A stretch of 64,000 nucleotides of DNA from Firmicutes bacterium UBA5766 (GTDB lineage: Bacteria; Bacillota; Desulfotomaculia; Desulfotomaculales; Nap2-2B): assembly GCA_002418775.1 (NCBI GenBank), contig DIEU01000033.1:1-64000 (forward strand). The letters are read 5' to 3'. Every line of letters starts with the position of its first letter. Position 1 is the stretch's first letter. Below, in pieces: positions 14,196 through 23,614 of this stretch. The notes under the pieces were generated by a model that saw only the letters and a list, made by a program, of their open reading frames with translations, searched no databases and had not been told where the DNA came from. The position numbers and the translations under genes were made by a program.

Positions 14196-15686
14196 ATGAA
14201 GCTTCATTTTCCCGCTGTTATCTTACTGTTTGTAATAATCATCGTAGTAAGTGGTTTGGGAGCGAATTATGTTTCTGCCAAAACAGACAGAGTCATTCCG
14301 GGAATTGAAGTACGCAACCTTAAACTCCAGGGTTTGAACCACGGGGAATGTTTAAAGGTATTAGAGCAGTTGCAGAATAAAATGCTTGCAACATCTATAA
14401 CGCTCAACTGTGAGGGACACAAGCTGGTTATCCCTCTGCGAGACCTGGACTTCGGCATAGATATACAGGCAACCGCAGATGATGCTTTAAGTATTGGCAG
14501 AACCGGCTCTTTTTTCAGCAGGCTGAAAAAAAGGATACTGGTCAGAGAGTTCGGTTATGAACTCCCCTTAAGACTGGTAATAAACAAGAATAAATTTGAG
14601 CAAAAATTAACGACATTTAATTCAGCCATTGGCAGCCCTGCAAAGGATGCTGCCTTTCGTGTAATTAAAGGAGATCGCATTGAGGTTGTTCCCGGCAATA
14701 ACGGGACAGGTGTGAACATTGAGGATGCCTATAAGCAGCTTGTGGATTATCTTGTTAAAAATAGCGGCAAGCCGGAAATCGATTTAAACCTGGTCACAGT
14801 CAAACCGAAACGCATGACCGAGATGATTGAATCTATGGGACTTAAGGGCCTTCTTGCTTATCATACAACCTCTTTCGATCCTGGCAACGTTGGACGGACA
14901 TATAACATAAGGGTTGCCGCGAATGCGCTTGATGGCCTGCTGGCGCCGCCCGGCCAGGAAGTGTCATTTAACAAGGTTGTCGGACCCCGAAGCACTGAAG
15001 CCGGGTATAAAAACGCAAAGGTTATTATTAACAACGAATTTGTTGACGGCGTTGGGGGAGGAGTCTGTCAGGTAAGCACCACTCTCTATAACGCCATAAT
15101 ACTTAGCAACCTTGAAATTCTTGAACGCACAAATCATTCACTGCCAATCCCGTATGTGCCGATTGGGCGTGATGCGACTGTCGTATATGGTTTGTCAGAC
15201 TTAAGGTTTCGCAATAACACGGAAAGTTTTATCTACATCAGGTCCTTTGTCAGCGGGGGGTATTTGACATTCAAAGTATATGGCAACACAGATTATAAAG
15301 TACCGGTCAGCATAAGCACAAAAACTGTTAAAGTATATGAGCCGGAGACGATTCTTAAAGATGACCCCAATCTGAAAAAAGGTGAGCAGGTTGTCAAGCA
15401 GCAGGGATCTAAAGGATATGAGGTGGTTGCAAACCGGATAACCTGGGAAAAAGGCGCCCGGAAGACAGAACCTTTACCAAAGAGTATTTATCGCGCCGTG
15501 AATAAAATAATCGCTGTGGGTATCAAAGAAGAAGATGAAGTTCCGGTTATATTGCCGCCATATACAGATCTCACTGAAATCTATCAGCCGCAGCCGTCAA
15601 ATCAGGATCCACCACATCAGTTTCCGGACAGTAATAGTCCTCCTGCAGAAAATAGCCCGGGGCAAGAGGAGATTACCAGTGACTAG
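14196..15686 (+). CDS. VanW-family protein with peptidoglycan-binding and G5-like domains
   Basis: A 496-residue secreted or anchored protein. Residues 4-26 are a hydrophobic signal or anchor. Residues about 60-200 look like the YoaR-type peptidoglycan-binding domain, and 230-365 is the VanW domain with FNKVVGPRSTEAGYKNAKV and DGVGGGVCQVSTTLYNA. A G5-like domain follows, and the tail is Pro/Gln-rich with PPAENSPG. VanW was named from vancomycin resistance clusters but its reaction is not established. Here it opens a cell-wall run: it overlaps mltG by 8 nt, and a PBP follows. Confidence 0.9.
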   Translation: MKLHFPAVILLFVIIIVVSGLGANYVSAKTDRVIPGIEVRNLKLQGLNHGECLKVLEQLQNKMLATSITLNCEGHKLVIPLRDLDFGIDIQATADDALSIGRTGSFFSRLKKRILVREFGYELPLRLVINKNKFEQKLTTFNSAIGSPAKDAAFRVIKGDRIEVVPGNNGTGVNIEDAYKQLVDYLVKNSGKPEIDLNLVTVKPKRMTEMIESMGLKGLLAYHTTSFDPGNVGRTYNIRVAANALDGLLAPPGQEVSFNKVVGPRSTEAGYKNAKVIINNEFVDGVGGGVCQVSTTLYNAIILSNLEILERTNHSLPIPYVPIGRDATVVYGLSDLRFRNNTESFIYIRSFVSGGYLTFKVYGNTDYKVPVSISTKTVKVYEPETILKDDPNLKKGEQVVKQQGSKGYEVVANRITWEKGARKTEPLPKSIYRAVNKIIAVGIKEEDEVPVILPPYTDLTEIYQPQPSNQDPPHQFPDSNSPPAENSPGQEEITSD

Positions 15687-16737
15687 TATTTATGAAAGAG
15701 AAAGAAAAGCACGCAGGAAAATACTAAATTATAAAAAAGCGGCCTCTTGTTTATTATTAATAACGTCTCTAATATTAGTATCTTTTTATTTATCCACTAA
15801 AAACCTGTTAGCGCCGGTAAACCCTTCCGGCAAAATCGAAAATATTCAAGTTACTGTTCCCCCAGACGCTACAATCGCCAGTATCGCTAAATCACTGTCT
15901 GAAAGCAAGCTTATTAGAAGTTCTTTTGCTTTCGTTTTATATACGCGTCTAAAAGGTTTAGACAGCCGTCTTAAAGCAGGAGAGTATCTATTTGAGTCTA
16001 ATCAGTCAACTCCTGAGATTATCAATCAGCTTGTTGCCGGAAGAGAGACGTACTACAGGGTAACCATTCCGGAGGGTTATAATATTAAACAGATTGCGGG
16101 ACTTTTAAACAACAAAAAAATCATTAGCAGGGAAGCCTTATATGACGAGATTAATTCAGGAACATTTGATTATGATTTTTTAACTGATTACCCGGATGTA
16201 CAAAACAAATTGGAAGGTTACCTCTTTCCTGATACCTATTTTTTCAGCAAGGAGACAACCGCACATGGCGTTATCGAGATGATGCTTCATCGCTTTGCAG
16301 AAAAAATACAGGCCTTGGATTATCAACAAAAAGCGCAGGAAACGGGATTTACACTTCATCAGGCTGTAACTATTGCCTCTATGGTTGAAAAGGAAGCAAG
16401 GTCATCAAAAGAGCGTCCCATAATAGCAGGGGTAATTAAAAACCGCCTGAGCAGGAAAATGCCATTACAGGTAGACGCAACAATTCAATTTGCCCTTGGT
16501 CGTCAGGAACCAAAAATATATTATAAAGACCTTGAAATTGACTCTCCTTATAACACATACATAAACACCGGACTTCCTCCCGGACCTATTGCTTCTCCCG
16601 GGGAAGCGTCGCTTCTGGCTGCTGTAAGCCCCGTAAAAACTGATTACCTTTATTATGTCGCCAAATCAGACGGCACGCACGCCTTCGCAAAAACCCTTCA
16701 GGAACATATAGCAAATATGAATAAATACCAGCATTGA
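15679..16737 (+). CDS. mltG: Endolytic murein transglycosylase MltG (YceG-like)
   Basis: A 352-residue membrane-anchored lytic transglycosylase that cuts nascent glycan strands. A basic N-terminus is followed by one transmembrane span (about 22-42), then LysM-like and catalytic regions. The catalytic Glu is in MVEKEARSSKERPIIAGV near residue 237, and YNTYINTGLPPGPIASPG is the conserved end motif. GTG at 15679 is preferred, with AAGAGGAG upstream and an 8-nt overlap with the vanW-like gene. A much longer reading from 15535 would only cover the vanW-like tail in another frame. Confidence 0.95.
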   Translation: MTSIYERERKARRKILNYKKAASCLLLITSLILVSFYLSTKNLLAPVNPSGKIENIQVTVPPDATIASIAKSLSESKLIRSSFAFVLYTRLKGLDSRLKAGEYLFESNQSTPEIINQLVAGRETYYRVTIPEGYNIKQIAGLLNNKKIISREALYDEINSGTFDYDFLTDYPDVQNKLEGYLFPDTYFFSKETTAHGVIEMMLHRFAEKIQALDYQQKAQETGFTLHQAVTIASMVEKEARSSKERPIIAGVIKNRLSRKMPLQVDATIQFALGRQEPKIYYKDLEIDSPYNTYINTGLPPGPIASPGEASLLAAVSPVKTDYLYYVAKSDGTHAFAKTLQEHIANMNKYQH

Positions 16738-16801
16738 TGTATATAACCGGATGTTTTCTGGCCATTCTGTACTTAAAGTAAGTAATTAAAAGGAACAGGA
16801 A

Positions 16802-18493
16802 ATGAATCTTTCGACCGGAAAACGTGTGGTTTTTTTATTTTACTTTTTTATGATCCCTTTTCTTCTGCTTTTATCCCGTTTATATTTTATCCAGGTTGAA
16901 AAGGAAGACTATTATATGGCCAAAGCAATCAGGAGTGAAACACAGACAGTTCCCTTAGAGGAATTTCCCCGCGGGGATATCCTGGACCGAAACATGTATC
17001 CATTAACCGGACCTGTTGCTTCCAACCGGCTGATTGTTTTTCCTCTATTAATAAAAGATCCTGATTTGCTGTCAAAAGAACTTGCTGCAGTTTTAAAAGT
17101 CGATCGTAACAGCCTTTTGCCTGCCTTAAGTAAAAATCCATGCGTACTTCCTTATAAGATAACATCATCTGCCGCCAAGGCAATTCAGCAGATGAACTGG
17201 CCGGGTGTGCTAGTCTTGCCTGTAACACAGCGCTATGGAGCGGAACCGTTAGCGGTCCAGGTAGTTGGCCATCTTGGCAAGATCCAGACGAAAGAAGAGC
17301 TTGGCTTAAAAAACAAAGACGGTTTCAGGATTGACGACTGGGTAGGGAAGACTGGACTTGAATTATTTTATAATAATGAATTAATGGCCAGCGCTGCCGG
17401 CGGCTACGCCAGAATTTATACGGACGCCCGTTCTAAATTCCTCGAAGGGCTTGGTGTTGAGGTTAATTACAATCACATAGACGGCGGCAGGGTAAACCTT
17501 GTCACAACCATAGACTCAGACATACAGCGGGTTGTTGAAAAAATTATGAACGAACACATTAAAAACGGCGCTGTTATAGTGATGGATGTAAAAACAGGTG
17601 ACCTTCTGGCAATGGGAAGCCGTCCAAAATACAATCCCGATCCTCTTAAAATTGAGGAATATTTGAATGGAAATCCGGAGGCCTTTTTAGACCAGTGCAC
17701 AATGCTTTTTACGCCTGGATCGCTTTTTAAAATTGTTACAGCCTGCGCAGCCTTACAGGACGGCTGCGTTGCGGAGGATGACTATTTTTATTGCCAAGGT
17801 TTAAAAGAAAAACCTATACCTTGTTGGAACAAGTTCGGACATGGCCGAATATCTTTCAGGGATGCTTTTGCACAGTCCTGCAATCCTGTCTTTGTTGAAA
17901 CAGCCGAAAAATTGGGCGCAGAAAAGCTGATTGCCTGCGCAAAAAGTTTTGGCCTTGATAATCAAAAAATAATTGGCTATGACATCCCTTATGATAAGCG
18001 ACAGAACCTGAATCTTATTGCATCTCCATATAACCTTGCCAACAGCAGTGTCGGACAGGGACCCGTACTGGCGACACCTGTTCAAATCTCAGTTATGATG
18101 AACACAATCGCCAATGATGGTGTCTATATGCAGCCGAGACTGGTCAGGGAACTCCAAACGAACGACGGGGTTATTAAAAGCTCTTTTCCCGTCGGTGAAG
18201 GATCCCTGGCAATTTCTCCGCAGACAGCTTTAGAATTAAAAAAACTGCTGTCTCTAGTAACCACGGAAGGCATCGGCAGGGAAGCGTATGTTAAAAAATA
18301 TGGCAGCGCCGGTAAAACAGGGACGGCACAGTTAGGAGAAGAAGAAAAGGGTGTTTATTACTGGTTTTGCGGCTATGCTCCTATTGATCAGCCAAGGTAT
18401 GTAGTTACAGTCCTGGTGAAGGAAGGAATAAAAGACGGACAAACCGCCGCTCCGGTTTTCAGGGAGATCATGGACCGGATATTAACACAGTAG
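16802..18493 (+). CDS. Class B penicillin-binding protein (transpeptidase)
   Basis: A 563-residue membrane-anchored peptidoglycan transpeptidase. One N-terminal transmembrane span (about 9-28) precedes the PBP dimer region with PRGDILDRN. The transpeptidase domain has all active-site motifs: Ser307 in PGSLFK (SxxK), SCN near 359-361 (SxN) and KTGTAQ near 504 (KTG). Length and single anchor fit the PBP2/SpoVD/FtsI class; no PASTA repeats are seen, so it is unlike SpoVD. It lies downstream of mltG, consistent with cell-wall elongation or sporulation use. Confidence 0.93.
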   Translation: MNLSTGKRVVFLFYFFMIPFLLLLSRLYFIQVEKEDYYMAKAIRSETQTVPLEEFPRGDILDRNMYPLTGPVASNRLIVFPLLIKDPDLLSKELAAVLKVDRNSLLPALSKNPCVLPYKITSSAAKAIQQMNWPGVLVLPVTQRYGAEPLAVQVVGHLGKIQTKEELGLKNKDGFRIDDWVGKTGLELFYNNELMASAAGGYARIYTDARSKFLEGLGVEVNYNHIDGGRVNLVTTIDSDIQRVVEKIMNEHIKNGAVIVMDVKTGDLLAMGSRPKYNPDPLKIEEYLNGNPEAFLDQCTMLFTPGSLFKIVTACAALQDGCVAEDDYFYCQGLKEKPIPCWNKFGHGRISFRDAFAQSCNPVFVETAEKLGAEKLIACAKSFGLDNQKIIGYDIPYDKRQNLNLIASPYNLANSSVGQGPVLATPVQISVMMNTIANDGVYMQPRLVRELQTNDGVIKSSFPVGEGSLAISPQTALELKKLLSLVTTEGIGREAYVKKYGSAGKTGTAQLGEEEKGVYYWFCGYAPIDQPRYVVTVLVKEGIKDGQTAAPVFREIMDRILTQ

Positions 18494-18572
18494 CATCTTA
18501 ATGCAGTGGAAATTGTTAACCAGGTGATTTCATGTTACAATACATTACTTGTTTAAAAAGGGGCCTAATGAA

Positions 18573-19520
18573 TTGAAAATATTTGACCGTGTGGTTTCCA
18601 ATGAACTGGAAGAATTAATTAACGAAGTTGTTTCTTTGGAACCTGATAAGATAATAAATTGGGAACTATCTGATGAATTACCTGAACCATGTATAATAAA
18701 CTATGAGGGCAATGAGTTTATTCCAAAAATTATTATGTCAAGGAGTTTGTTTGATGAAAACAGCGAGGGTTTGACCCCGGAAGCTGAAATTGCGCTTGCG
18801 CATGAGCTGCTGCATATACTTTTTGGAAGAAAAATGTATCCAAGAGTATTTTCAATAAAAGCCATAAATAATCCTATAAACCATATTATGGCTGATTTGA
18901 TCTGTGACTTGGTAGAAAATAATATAGTTTTTAAAGAACTTGAAAACAGGCGTTTCAATCTTGGCTTTTATAAAGACAGTTTTAAGAAGTATTTTTACGA
19001 ATGGAAAATGGAGGATCCTGACGACGCAAGACTTCATATAATAAAAGCCTTTAGAGTGGCAACGTTTTGCATATATCTCAAGGACGATGAAACTTATGCC
19101 TTCCTCGAAAACAATTTCCCGAACACAGTTCGGACTGCTTTAAGGCTTGCAGATATAATACAGCTGTCAAATCCGCTCTCGCCCGATAACTGCAGAAGAT
19201 GCATGATTAAAATTATACGGCTGGTAGACGATTTGACTGCCGCAATACCATCCTTCGCGATAAGATTGGGAATTGATTTGGTACTTTCTGAACGGCAGCT
19301 TAGTTCTTTTGCTTCACAATATATAAGATGTCAAAAAACACCGGTAGGAATTATTGGTAACCCTGTCGATTTGATCCAATTGGTCTTTATAGACGGGTTC
19401 TACTTCATCTTTATGGCGCTTGAAGACGATACGATTTTAAAAGATCTCAACGAAGAAATCAGAGCGCACAATTTAAAAGATTTTTTGGATGCATTCAATA
19501 TATCATATGCTTTAAGATAG
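18573..19520 (+). CDS. Uncharacterised protein with a zincin-like HELLH motif
   Basis: A 315-residue soluble protein of no family I recognise. Residues 77-81 read HELLH inside ALAHELLHILFGRK, a hydrophobic-flanked HExxH as in zinc metallopeptidases. NHIMADLICDLVENN about 25-40 residues later could supply a third ligand (Asp or Glu) as in gluzincins. The rest is helical. TTG at 18573 is chosen with AAAAGGGG 9 nt upstream; the in-frame TTG at 18549 has none. It stands alone between the PBP gene and a terminator-like hairpin. A protease role is inferred only from the motif. Confidence 0.6.
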   Translation: MKIFDRVVSNELEELINEVVSLEPDKIINWELSDELPEPCIINYEGNEFIPKIIMSRSLFDENSEGLTPEAEIALAHELLHILFGRKMYPRVFSIKAINNPINHIMADLICDLVENNIVFKELENRRFNLGFYKDSFKKYFYEWKMEDPDDARLHIIKAFRVATFCIYLKDDETYAFLENNFPNTVRTALRLADIIQLSNPLSPDNCRRCMIKIIRLVDDLTAAIPSFAIRLGIDLVLSERQLSSFASQYIRCQKTPVGIIGNPVDLIQLVFIDGFYFIFMALEDDTILKDLNEEIRAHNLKDFLDAFNISYALR

Positions 19521-19698
19521 CTTACAGATATAATTGTCAATGATTGAAAACATCTATTCGAAATAATAATCCCTTTTTTCTTTTTTATCCTCTTGTCTGT
19601 TGGACTTTTTAGCTTAGTAGCAACACTGTTCCTTACAGACCTACCTTAATTTTTAATTCCCTTTTGCCGATAGTAAGAATAGAGATTGTATAGCGGTT

Positions 19699-19733
19699 GC
19701 GGTATGACTTCCAAAGACATACCGCTGAGCCTT
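19699..19733 (+). terminator. Terminator-like hairpin after the HELLH gene
   Basis: GCGGTATG (19699-19706) and CATACCGC (19718-19725) pair perfectly around an 11-nt loop. The following bases TGAGCCTTTATT are only partly T-rich, so termination is plausible but not strong. Confidence 0.45.
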
Positions 19734-19949
19734 TATTTCAATGAACAAGAGAACCCGTATTTAAGCGAGGGAAGTGTTTGAGGCGCGTCAGCGCTTAATT
19801 TTGGTCAAGTCCGAGGGTGAACGGACTTGAGTATCAAGAGTACTGTCCCCTGTATTTTTAAGCGTCGACTGATCCTGTCCTAAGCGAACCGTCGGCAATA
19901 CCGGCACGTAGCGCCTAAGCGGACAGTGACAACGACAGCTTAAGAATGC

Positions 19950-19986
19950 AATAAGTCAATTTTTACAATAAGTCAAGCCTGACCCC
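19950..19986 (+). repeat. 37-bp dispersed repeat, copy 1
   Basis: The unit has two AATAAGTCAA boxes, the second continuing as GCCTGACCCC. A second copy at 33959-33995 matches at 34 of 37 positions by eye, with all differences in the 5-nt spacer between the boxes. Both copies lie just upstream of a gene start in the same orientation. Confidence 0.85.
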
Positions 19987-20001
19987 GGGAAGAGATTTCT
20001 T

Positions 20002-21108
20002 ATGGAAGATTTTATTGATTATTATAAAATACTGCAGGTAAGCCCTGATACAAGCCGGGAAAATATAAAGAAATCGTACCGGCATCTTACCAAAGTCTAT
20101 CATCCTGATACAGGGAACAAGGATGATCGGATCATGAAGAGGATCAACGAGGCATATGAATATCTTTCTGATTCTGTAAAAAGAAATTATTACGATGAAA
20201 TTTACAGAGATCACTATTATGAGCCGGTTGAAGAAGAAGAATTCCAGGACACCGGGTATTCTTCCGGGGTTCAGAATAGTCCTATTGCAAAAGAGTTAAC
20301 TTTAAAAGACTATCGTGAAAAAATTATTTTAGCAGGACTGATCTGCCTCTTTATATTGATCATGGTACTGATTTTAAAATGGACAATAAGCGGAATGAGC
20401 ATTATTCCGCAAAAAAACAATCCTGAATCAGCGCCTGATATATCAATGTCTAATGCCGGTATAATTAATTTCAGTTCAGTGAACGAAAGTTTAAAAAGCC
20501 TCAGTGAATTGGATGATGCTTCAAAGAAGGCGGACAGGGAAAAATCATGGACAACAAAAGCCTGTTTCTCTCTCGGTTCAAATGAGGATGAAGTAAAAAC
20601 AGTTATGGGTGTCCCGCAAAGCAAGAGCTATAATACATGGTTTTACGGATTGTCTACAGTAGCTTTTGACCGTAATGGTTCGGTAATTGGCTGGAATGAA
20701 GTTGATCAGGATATAAAAGCCAGCATCGGAGGAAAAGACCCTCTGGCAAAACCTTTTAGCCTTGGTTCACATAAAAATGATGTAATTGCGGCTATGGGTA
20801 CCCCAACCGGAATAATTTCTGATACAACATGGTATTACAGTTTGTCCTCCGTCAGGTTCGACGACGAGGGGACAGTGGCCGGATGGAACGAATCAAACCT
20901 GGCTTTAAAAGTCAGCCTCGGCAGTAAGGAGGAGTCGGCAGAGCAATTCGGAAAAGGCTCAACTATGCAGGATGTCATATCTGCCATGGGAACTCCTACC
21001 AGTATAATTTATGATTTATGGTACTACGGTTCTTCTTCAGTCAAATTCAACCTTTCCGGCAAGGTTGAAGATTGGAACGAAGTCGATGTGGTTTTGAAAG
21101 CTGGGTAA
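20002..21108 (+). CDS. Membrane J-domain protein with three BamE/SmpA-like repeats
   Basis: A 368-residue protein of unusual build. Residues 5-66 form a DnaJ J domain with the essential HPD at 34-36 (KVYHPDTG). A transmembrane helix follows at about 110-130. The remainder has three tandem repeats of about 63 residues starting near 187, 250 and 315. Each runs FSLGS..DEV...MGVP/MGTP, then a W-Y segment, V-FD, G-V-GWNE. The G-x-x-x-x-D-V-x-x-x-M-G-x-P core resembles BamE/SmpA domains. The J domain would face the cytosol and recruit DnaK, with the repeats probably outside. Confidence 0.8.
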   Translation: MEDFIDYYKILQVSPDTSRENIKKSYRHLTKVYHPDTGNKDDRIMKRINEAYEYLSDSVKRNYYDEIYRDHYYEPVEEEEFQDTGYSSGVQNSPIAKELTLKDYREKIILAGLICLFILIMVLILKWTISGMSIIPQKNNPESAPDISMSNAGIINFSSVNESLKSLSELDDASKKADREKSWTTKACFSLGSNEDEVKTVMGVPQSKSYNTWFYGLSTVAFDRNGSVIGWNEVDQDIKASIGGKDPLAKPFSLGSHKNDVIAAMGTPTGIISDTTWYYSLSSVRFDDEGTVAGWNESNLALKVSLGSKEESAEQFGKGSTMQDVISAMGTPTSIIYDLWYYGSSSVKFNLSGKVEDWNEVDVVLKAG

Positions 21109-21131
21109 AGTAGTTTGGATATGTTCATGTT

Positions 21132-21893
21132 TTAGCCTGGAAACTCTTCTGCCAGCCAACCGAAAAAAGCCTCCCAAACTTTTCTGTAATGCTCGGTATA
21201 TTCGTGGTTTGCTCCTTCTATAAAAACTATTTTTTTCGGCCAACCCGCGGAATTATAAATTGTTGTTGCGTTGGTAGGAGGAACAACAAGATCGGCGGTT
21301 CCCTGAATAATCAAAAAGGGGCGCGGCGAGATCATCGGACTTAAAGACGTCACGTCATATTTTTCCACGTCATAGACAAAGCCTTTTTTCAGGCGGATTA
21401 AGTCCGGTTCCTGGCCAAGAATCACGTATTCACCTTTTATTTCATCTGCAGAGTTTTTGCCCCTGAGAATCAACTTCTGTATTTGCGCAGGAGCGGACCA
21501 TGTGCAAACACCCTGAACTCTTTTGTCCCCGGCTGCCTGGCATATTGCTGTAGTGCCTCCAAAACTCCGCCCTTGAGTTACTATACGGGTAAATCCCTGC
21601 CCAATACACCAATCAACGGCGCAGGTTAGATCATCGATCTGTCTGGTAAGGGTCATCTCCTCAAAAACACCTTCGCTGTCTCCAAGCCCTGTAAAGTCGA
21701 ATAAAAGAATAGACCAACCTTTTTCATTAAGTATTTTCCCCATTTCTACCGCTTTTCCGCCGCCGCTTTTAGTTCCGGAAAGCCCATGGCAGGTAATGAC
21801 AACTGATTTGGTATCTATCGGGCTATTATAGAATATACCTGACAATTTCAGATTCCTTGAATTAATGAATGTTACTTTTTCCTCGTTCATATT
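21132..21893 (-). CDS. Alpha/beta hydrolase (dienelactone hydrolase/esterase-like)
   Basis: A 253-residue alpha/beta hydrolase. The nucleophile Ser lies in QGRSFGG, the catalytic Asp in QGTADLVVP, and the His in EGANHEYTE. The oxyanion strand is TCHGLSGTKSGGG. ATG at 21893 has AAGGAGG upstream; the longer frame to 22004 runs through the rpsF promoter region. It is a single minus-strand gene that converges on the J-domain gene and diverges from rpsF. Likely an esterase or acyl hydrolase; the substrate is unknown. Confidence 0.85.
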   Translation of the reverse strand, partial: NMNEEKVTFINSRNLKLSGIFYNSPIDTKSVVITCHGLSGTKSGGGKAVEMGKILNEKGWSILLFDFTGLGDSEGVFEEMTLTRQIDDLTCAVDWCIGQGFTRIVTQGRSFGGTTAICQAAGDKRVQGVCTWSAPAQIQKLILRGKNSADEIKGEYVILGQEPDLIRLKKGFVYDVEKYDVTSLSPMISPRPFLIIQGTADLVVPPTNATTIYNSAGWPKKIVFIEGANHEYTEHYRKVWEAFFGWLAEEFPG

Positions 21894-21985
21894 ACAAGGC
21901 CTCCTTTTTGTTATATTTCTACATGCCTTAATTATTCCCTCTCTATATCGTATTTGTAAATATATCGTCCAAGATATTTCCTTTC

Positions 21986-22014
21986 TTGTCTTTTTATAGC
22001 GCATGTGTTATAAT
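21986..22014 (+). promoter_or_regulatory. Sigma-A promoter of the rpsF operon
   Basis: TTGTCT (21986-21991), a 17-bp spacer and a consensus TATAAT (22009-22014) lie about 95 bp before rpsF. The leader between them holds GGGCCGCTAAGTCC, which can fold as a short hairpin with a CCG bulge, as expected of the S6:S18 protein-binding leader. That last point is tentative. Confidence 0.75.
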
Positions 22015-22107
22015 CGATTAGTTTAGTCATTCCGCCCTGCTCTATCTGGCAAACACAGTTAAAGAGTTAAAAATTTAAATGGATAGGGCCGCTAAGTCCA
22101 CAGGGAG

Positions 22108-22404
22108 GTGTTAAAAACGGTAAACTACGAGTCTCTTTTTATTCTTCGGCCTGATCTTGAGGAAGAAAAGATCGCTGAAATGATGGAAAAGTTCAGGAAT
22201 CTCATCGAAAGCAACGGTGGGGAAGTAACCAGGCTTGATAAGTGGGGCAGGCGCCGCCTGGCTTATGAAATCAAGCATTTGCATGAAGGACTTTACATCA
22301 TACTTCAGTTTAAAGCTGGTCAGGCTGTCGTAAGGGAACTTGATCGTGTGTTTAAAATCACCGATGAAGTAATTCGCCACATAATTGTACGAGAAGCATC
22401 GTAG
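22108..22404 (+). CDS. rpsF: 30S ribosomal protein S6
   Basis: S6, about 95-98 residues, with the family core [16 protein letters not shown], then [19 protein letters not shown] and a final VIRHIIVR. The start is odd. The only standard start, GTG at 22108, overlaps the ribosome binding site AGGGAGG (22102-22108). The codon at the best distance (8 nt) is ACG at 22117, and GTA at 22120 is 11 nt away. The annotated start is therefore provisional. First gene of rpsF-ssb-rpsR. Confidence 0.95.
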   Translation: MLKTVNYESLFILRPDLEEEKIAEMMEKFRNLIESNGGEVTRLDKWGRRRLAYEIKHLHEGLYIILQFKAGQAVVRELDRVFKITDEVIRHIIVREAS

Positions 22405-22453
22405 GTAAAGAGTTATCAGAGTAGGATACAGAAAGAATTAGGGTGGTTGGGAA

Positions 22454-22861
22454 ATGCTAAATAAGATTATCTTAATTGGAAGGCTAACCAAAGATCCCGA
22501 GTTGCGCTATACACCTGGAGGCGTGGCTGTAGCGCATATGGTTATGGCCGTAGACAGACCGTTCACAAACAAGCAGGGTGAGCGGGAAACAGACTTTATT
22601 GATGTGGTAGTATGGCAAAAACAAGCTGAAAACTGCGCCAATTTCTTGGGAAAAGGACGGTTGGTTGCCGTTGAAGGGCGGCTGCAGATTCGCTCATATG
22701 ACGACAATCAAGGCATACGTCGCAGGGCAGCGGAAGTAATTGCGGATAATGTGCGTTTTCTCGACCGTGCAAAAGATAGCCCGTCTTCGGGTAATTCTCA
22801 GCTGCAGGAAGGCGCACTGGGCGAAGAGATATCTTACAACGAAAAAGACATACCGTTCTAA
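22454..22861 (+). CDS. ssb: Single-stranded DNA-binding protein
   Basis: A 135-residue SSB. The OB fold covers residues 1-105 ([53 protein letters not shown]). A short linker leads to the C-terminal acidic tip ending DIPF, which recruits replication and repair proteins. It lies between the two ribosomal protein genes in the normal rpsF-ssb-rpsR order. Confidence 0.97.
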   Translation: MLNKIILIGRLTKDPELRYTPGGVAVAHMVMAVDRPFTNKQGERETDFIDVVVWQKQAENCANFLGKGRLVAVEGRLQIRSYDDNQGIRRRAAEVIADNVRFLDRAKDSPSSGNSQLQEGALGEEISYNEKDIPF

Positions 22862-22890
22862 AAGATATACCTGGAGGTGTAAAAAAAGAA

Positions 22891-23127
22891 TTGGTTGTAA
22901 AAAGAGAAAAAGGCCGCAAAGTAAAAAGGCGTGTCTGCAGCTTTTGCATGGATAAGGTAAATTCTATAGATTATAAGGATGTGCCACGTTTAAAGAAATA
23001 CATTACCGAACGCGGGAAAATATTACCTCGCAGGGTTTCAGGAAATTGTGCCCGGCATCAAAGAATTCTGACAGTTGCCATTAAAAGGGCCAGGGTAATG
23101 GCACTGGTGCCATTTACTGCAGAATAG
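22891..23127 (+). CDS. rpsR: 30S ribosomal protein S18
   Basis: A 78-residue S18 with the zinc-type pattern CSFC near residue 16 and CARH near residue 53, so this is the cysteine-rich (C+) form. The core [21 protein letters not shown] is conserved. TTG at 22891 is the start, about 13 nt behind GGAGG, a somewhat long gap. The operon ends with the terminator at 23148. Confidence 0.96.
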   Translation: MVVKREKGRKVKRRVCSFCMDKVNSIDYKDVPRLKKYITERGKILPRRVSGNCARHQRILTVAIKRARVMALVPFTAE

Positions 23128-23147
23128 CCGTCCAAAGACGATTTATC

Positions 23148-23191
23148 AAGGGAACGTTAGGCGGTAGCAAACGCTTGCTGTTCCCTTTTTT
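23148..23191 (+). terminator. Terminator of the rpsF-ssb-rpsR operon
   Basis: AAGGGAAC (23148-23155) pairs with GTTCCCTT (23180-23187), followed by a T6 run from 23186. It closes the ribosomal operon. Confidence 0.85.
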
Positions 23192-23292
23192 AATTTATTT
23201 GGCATTGCGCCCAATATTATCAGTGCAGGAAAAAATACAGGGGTGACGAATTTAAACTTTAAAAGAAAATTGTTTTTGAGGGGGGGCAGTTT

Positions 23293-23610
23293 TTGATTCC
23301 AATTAACCAGGAGACAGGCATAGCGAGAAATATAAGGGTTATTGAATGGCTTAAGGCAGATTTGCTTACCTCTTTAGCCGCGCTGTTTAAAGGTATGCTC
23401 CAGGATAGTGAAGAATACTTGCTGGATGCGCTTGCCAGCTTAATCATTACAAGTTATGTTCTTGGACGACGTCTTGGTCTTAGTTTTTCACGTTTGGATT
23501 TGACACTGGAATCAAAACTCCAGAAAAATATTCATGAAAACCACGAGCTTGAAAAATGGTACTCTGATTTATCCCTTCTGCATGCTCACCTGACTGAAAA
23601 GAAGAGGTGA
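23293..23610 (+). CDS. MazG-like family protein
   Basis: A 105-residue all-helical protein of the short MazG-like family found in Firmicutes near rpsR and rplI. Helices ARNIRVIEWLKADLLTSLAALFK and LDALASLIITSYVLGRRLGL are typical. The EExxE metal site of active MazG pyrophosphohydrolases is not obvious, only DSEEYLLDAL, so catalysis is doubtful. TTG at 23293 has GAGGGGGG 7 nt upstream. It is followed after 4 nt by the yybS-like gene. Confidence 0.75.
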   Translation: MIPINQETGIARNIRVIEWLKADLLTSLAALFKGMLQDSEEYLLDALASLIITSYVLGRRLGLSFSRLDLTLESKLQKNIHENHELEKWYSDLSLLHAHLTEKKR

Positions 23611-23614
23611 TTAA

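Larger units (their letters stand above)
19521..20001. other. Intergenic region rich in hairpins and dispersed repeats
   Basis: About 480 bases without a credible gene. It contains a perfect hairpin at 19699-19725, another (AAGTCCG with CGGACTT) at 19807-19828, a segment with ACTGTCCCC near 19840, and the AATAAGTCAA repeat at 19950-19986. Motifs of this sort recur in many bacterial genomes around REP-associated transposases, which is recalled knowledge and not tested here. No transposase gene is present. Confidence 0.5.
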
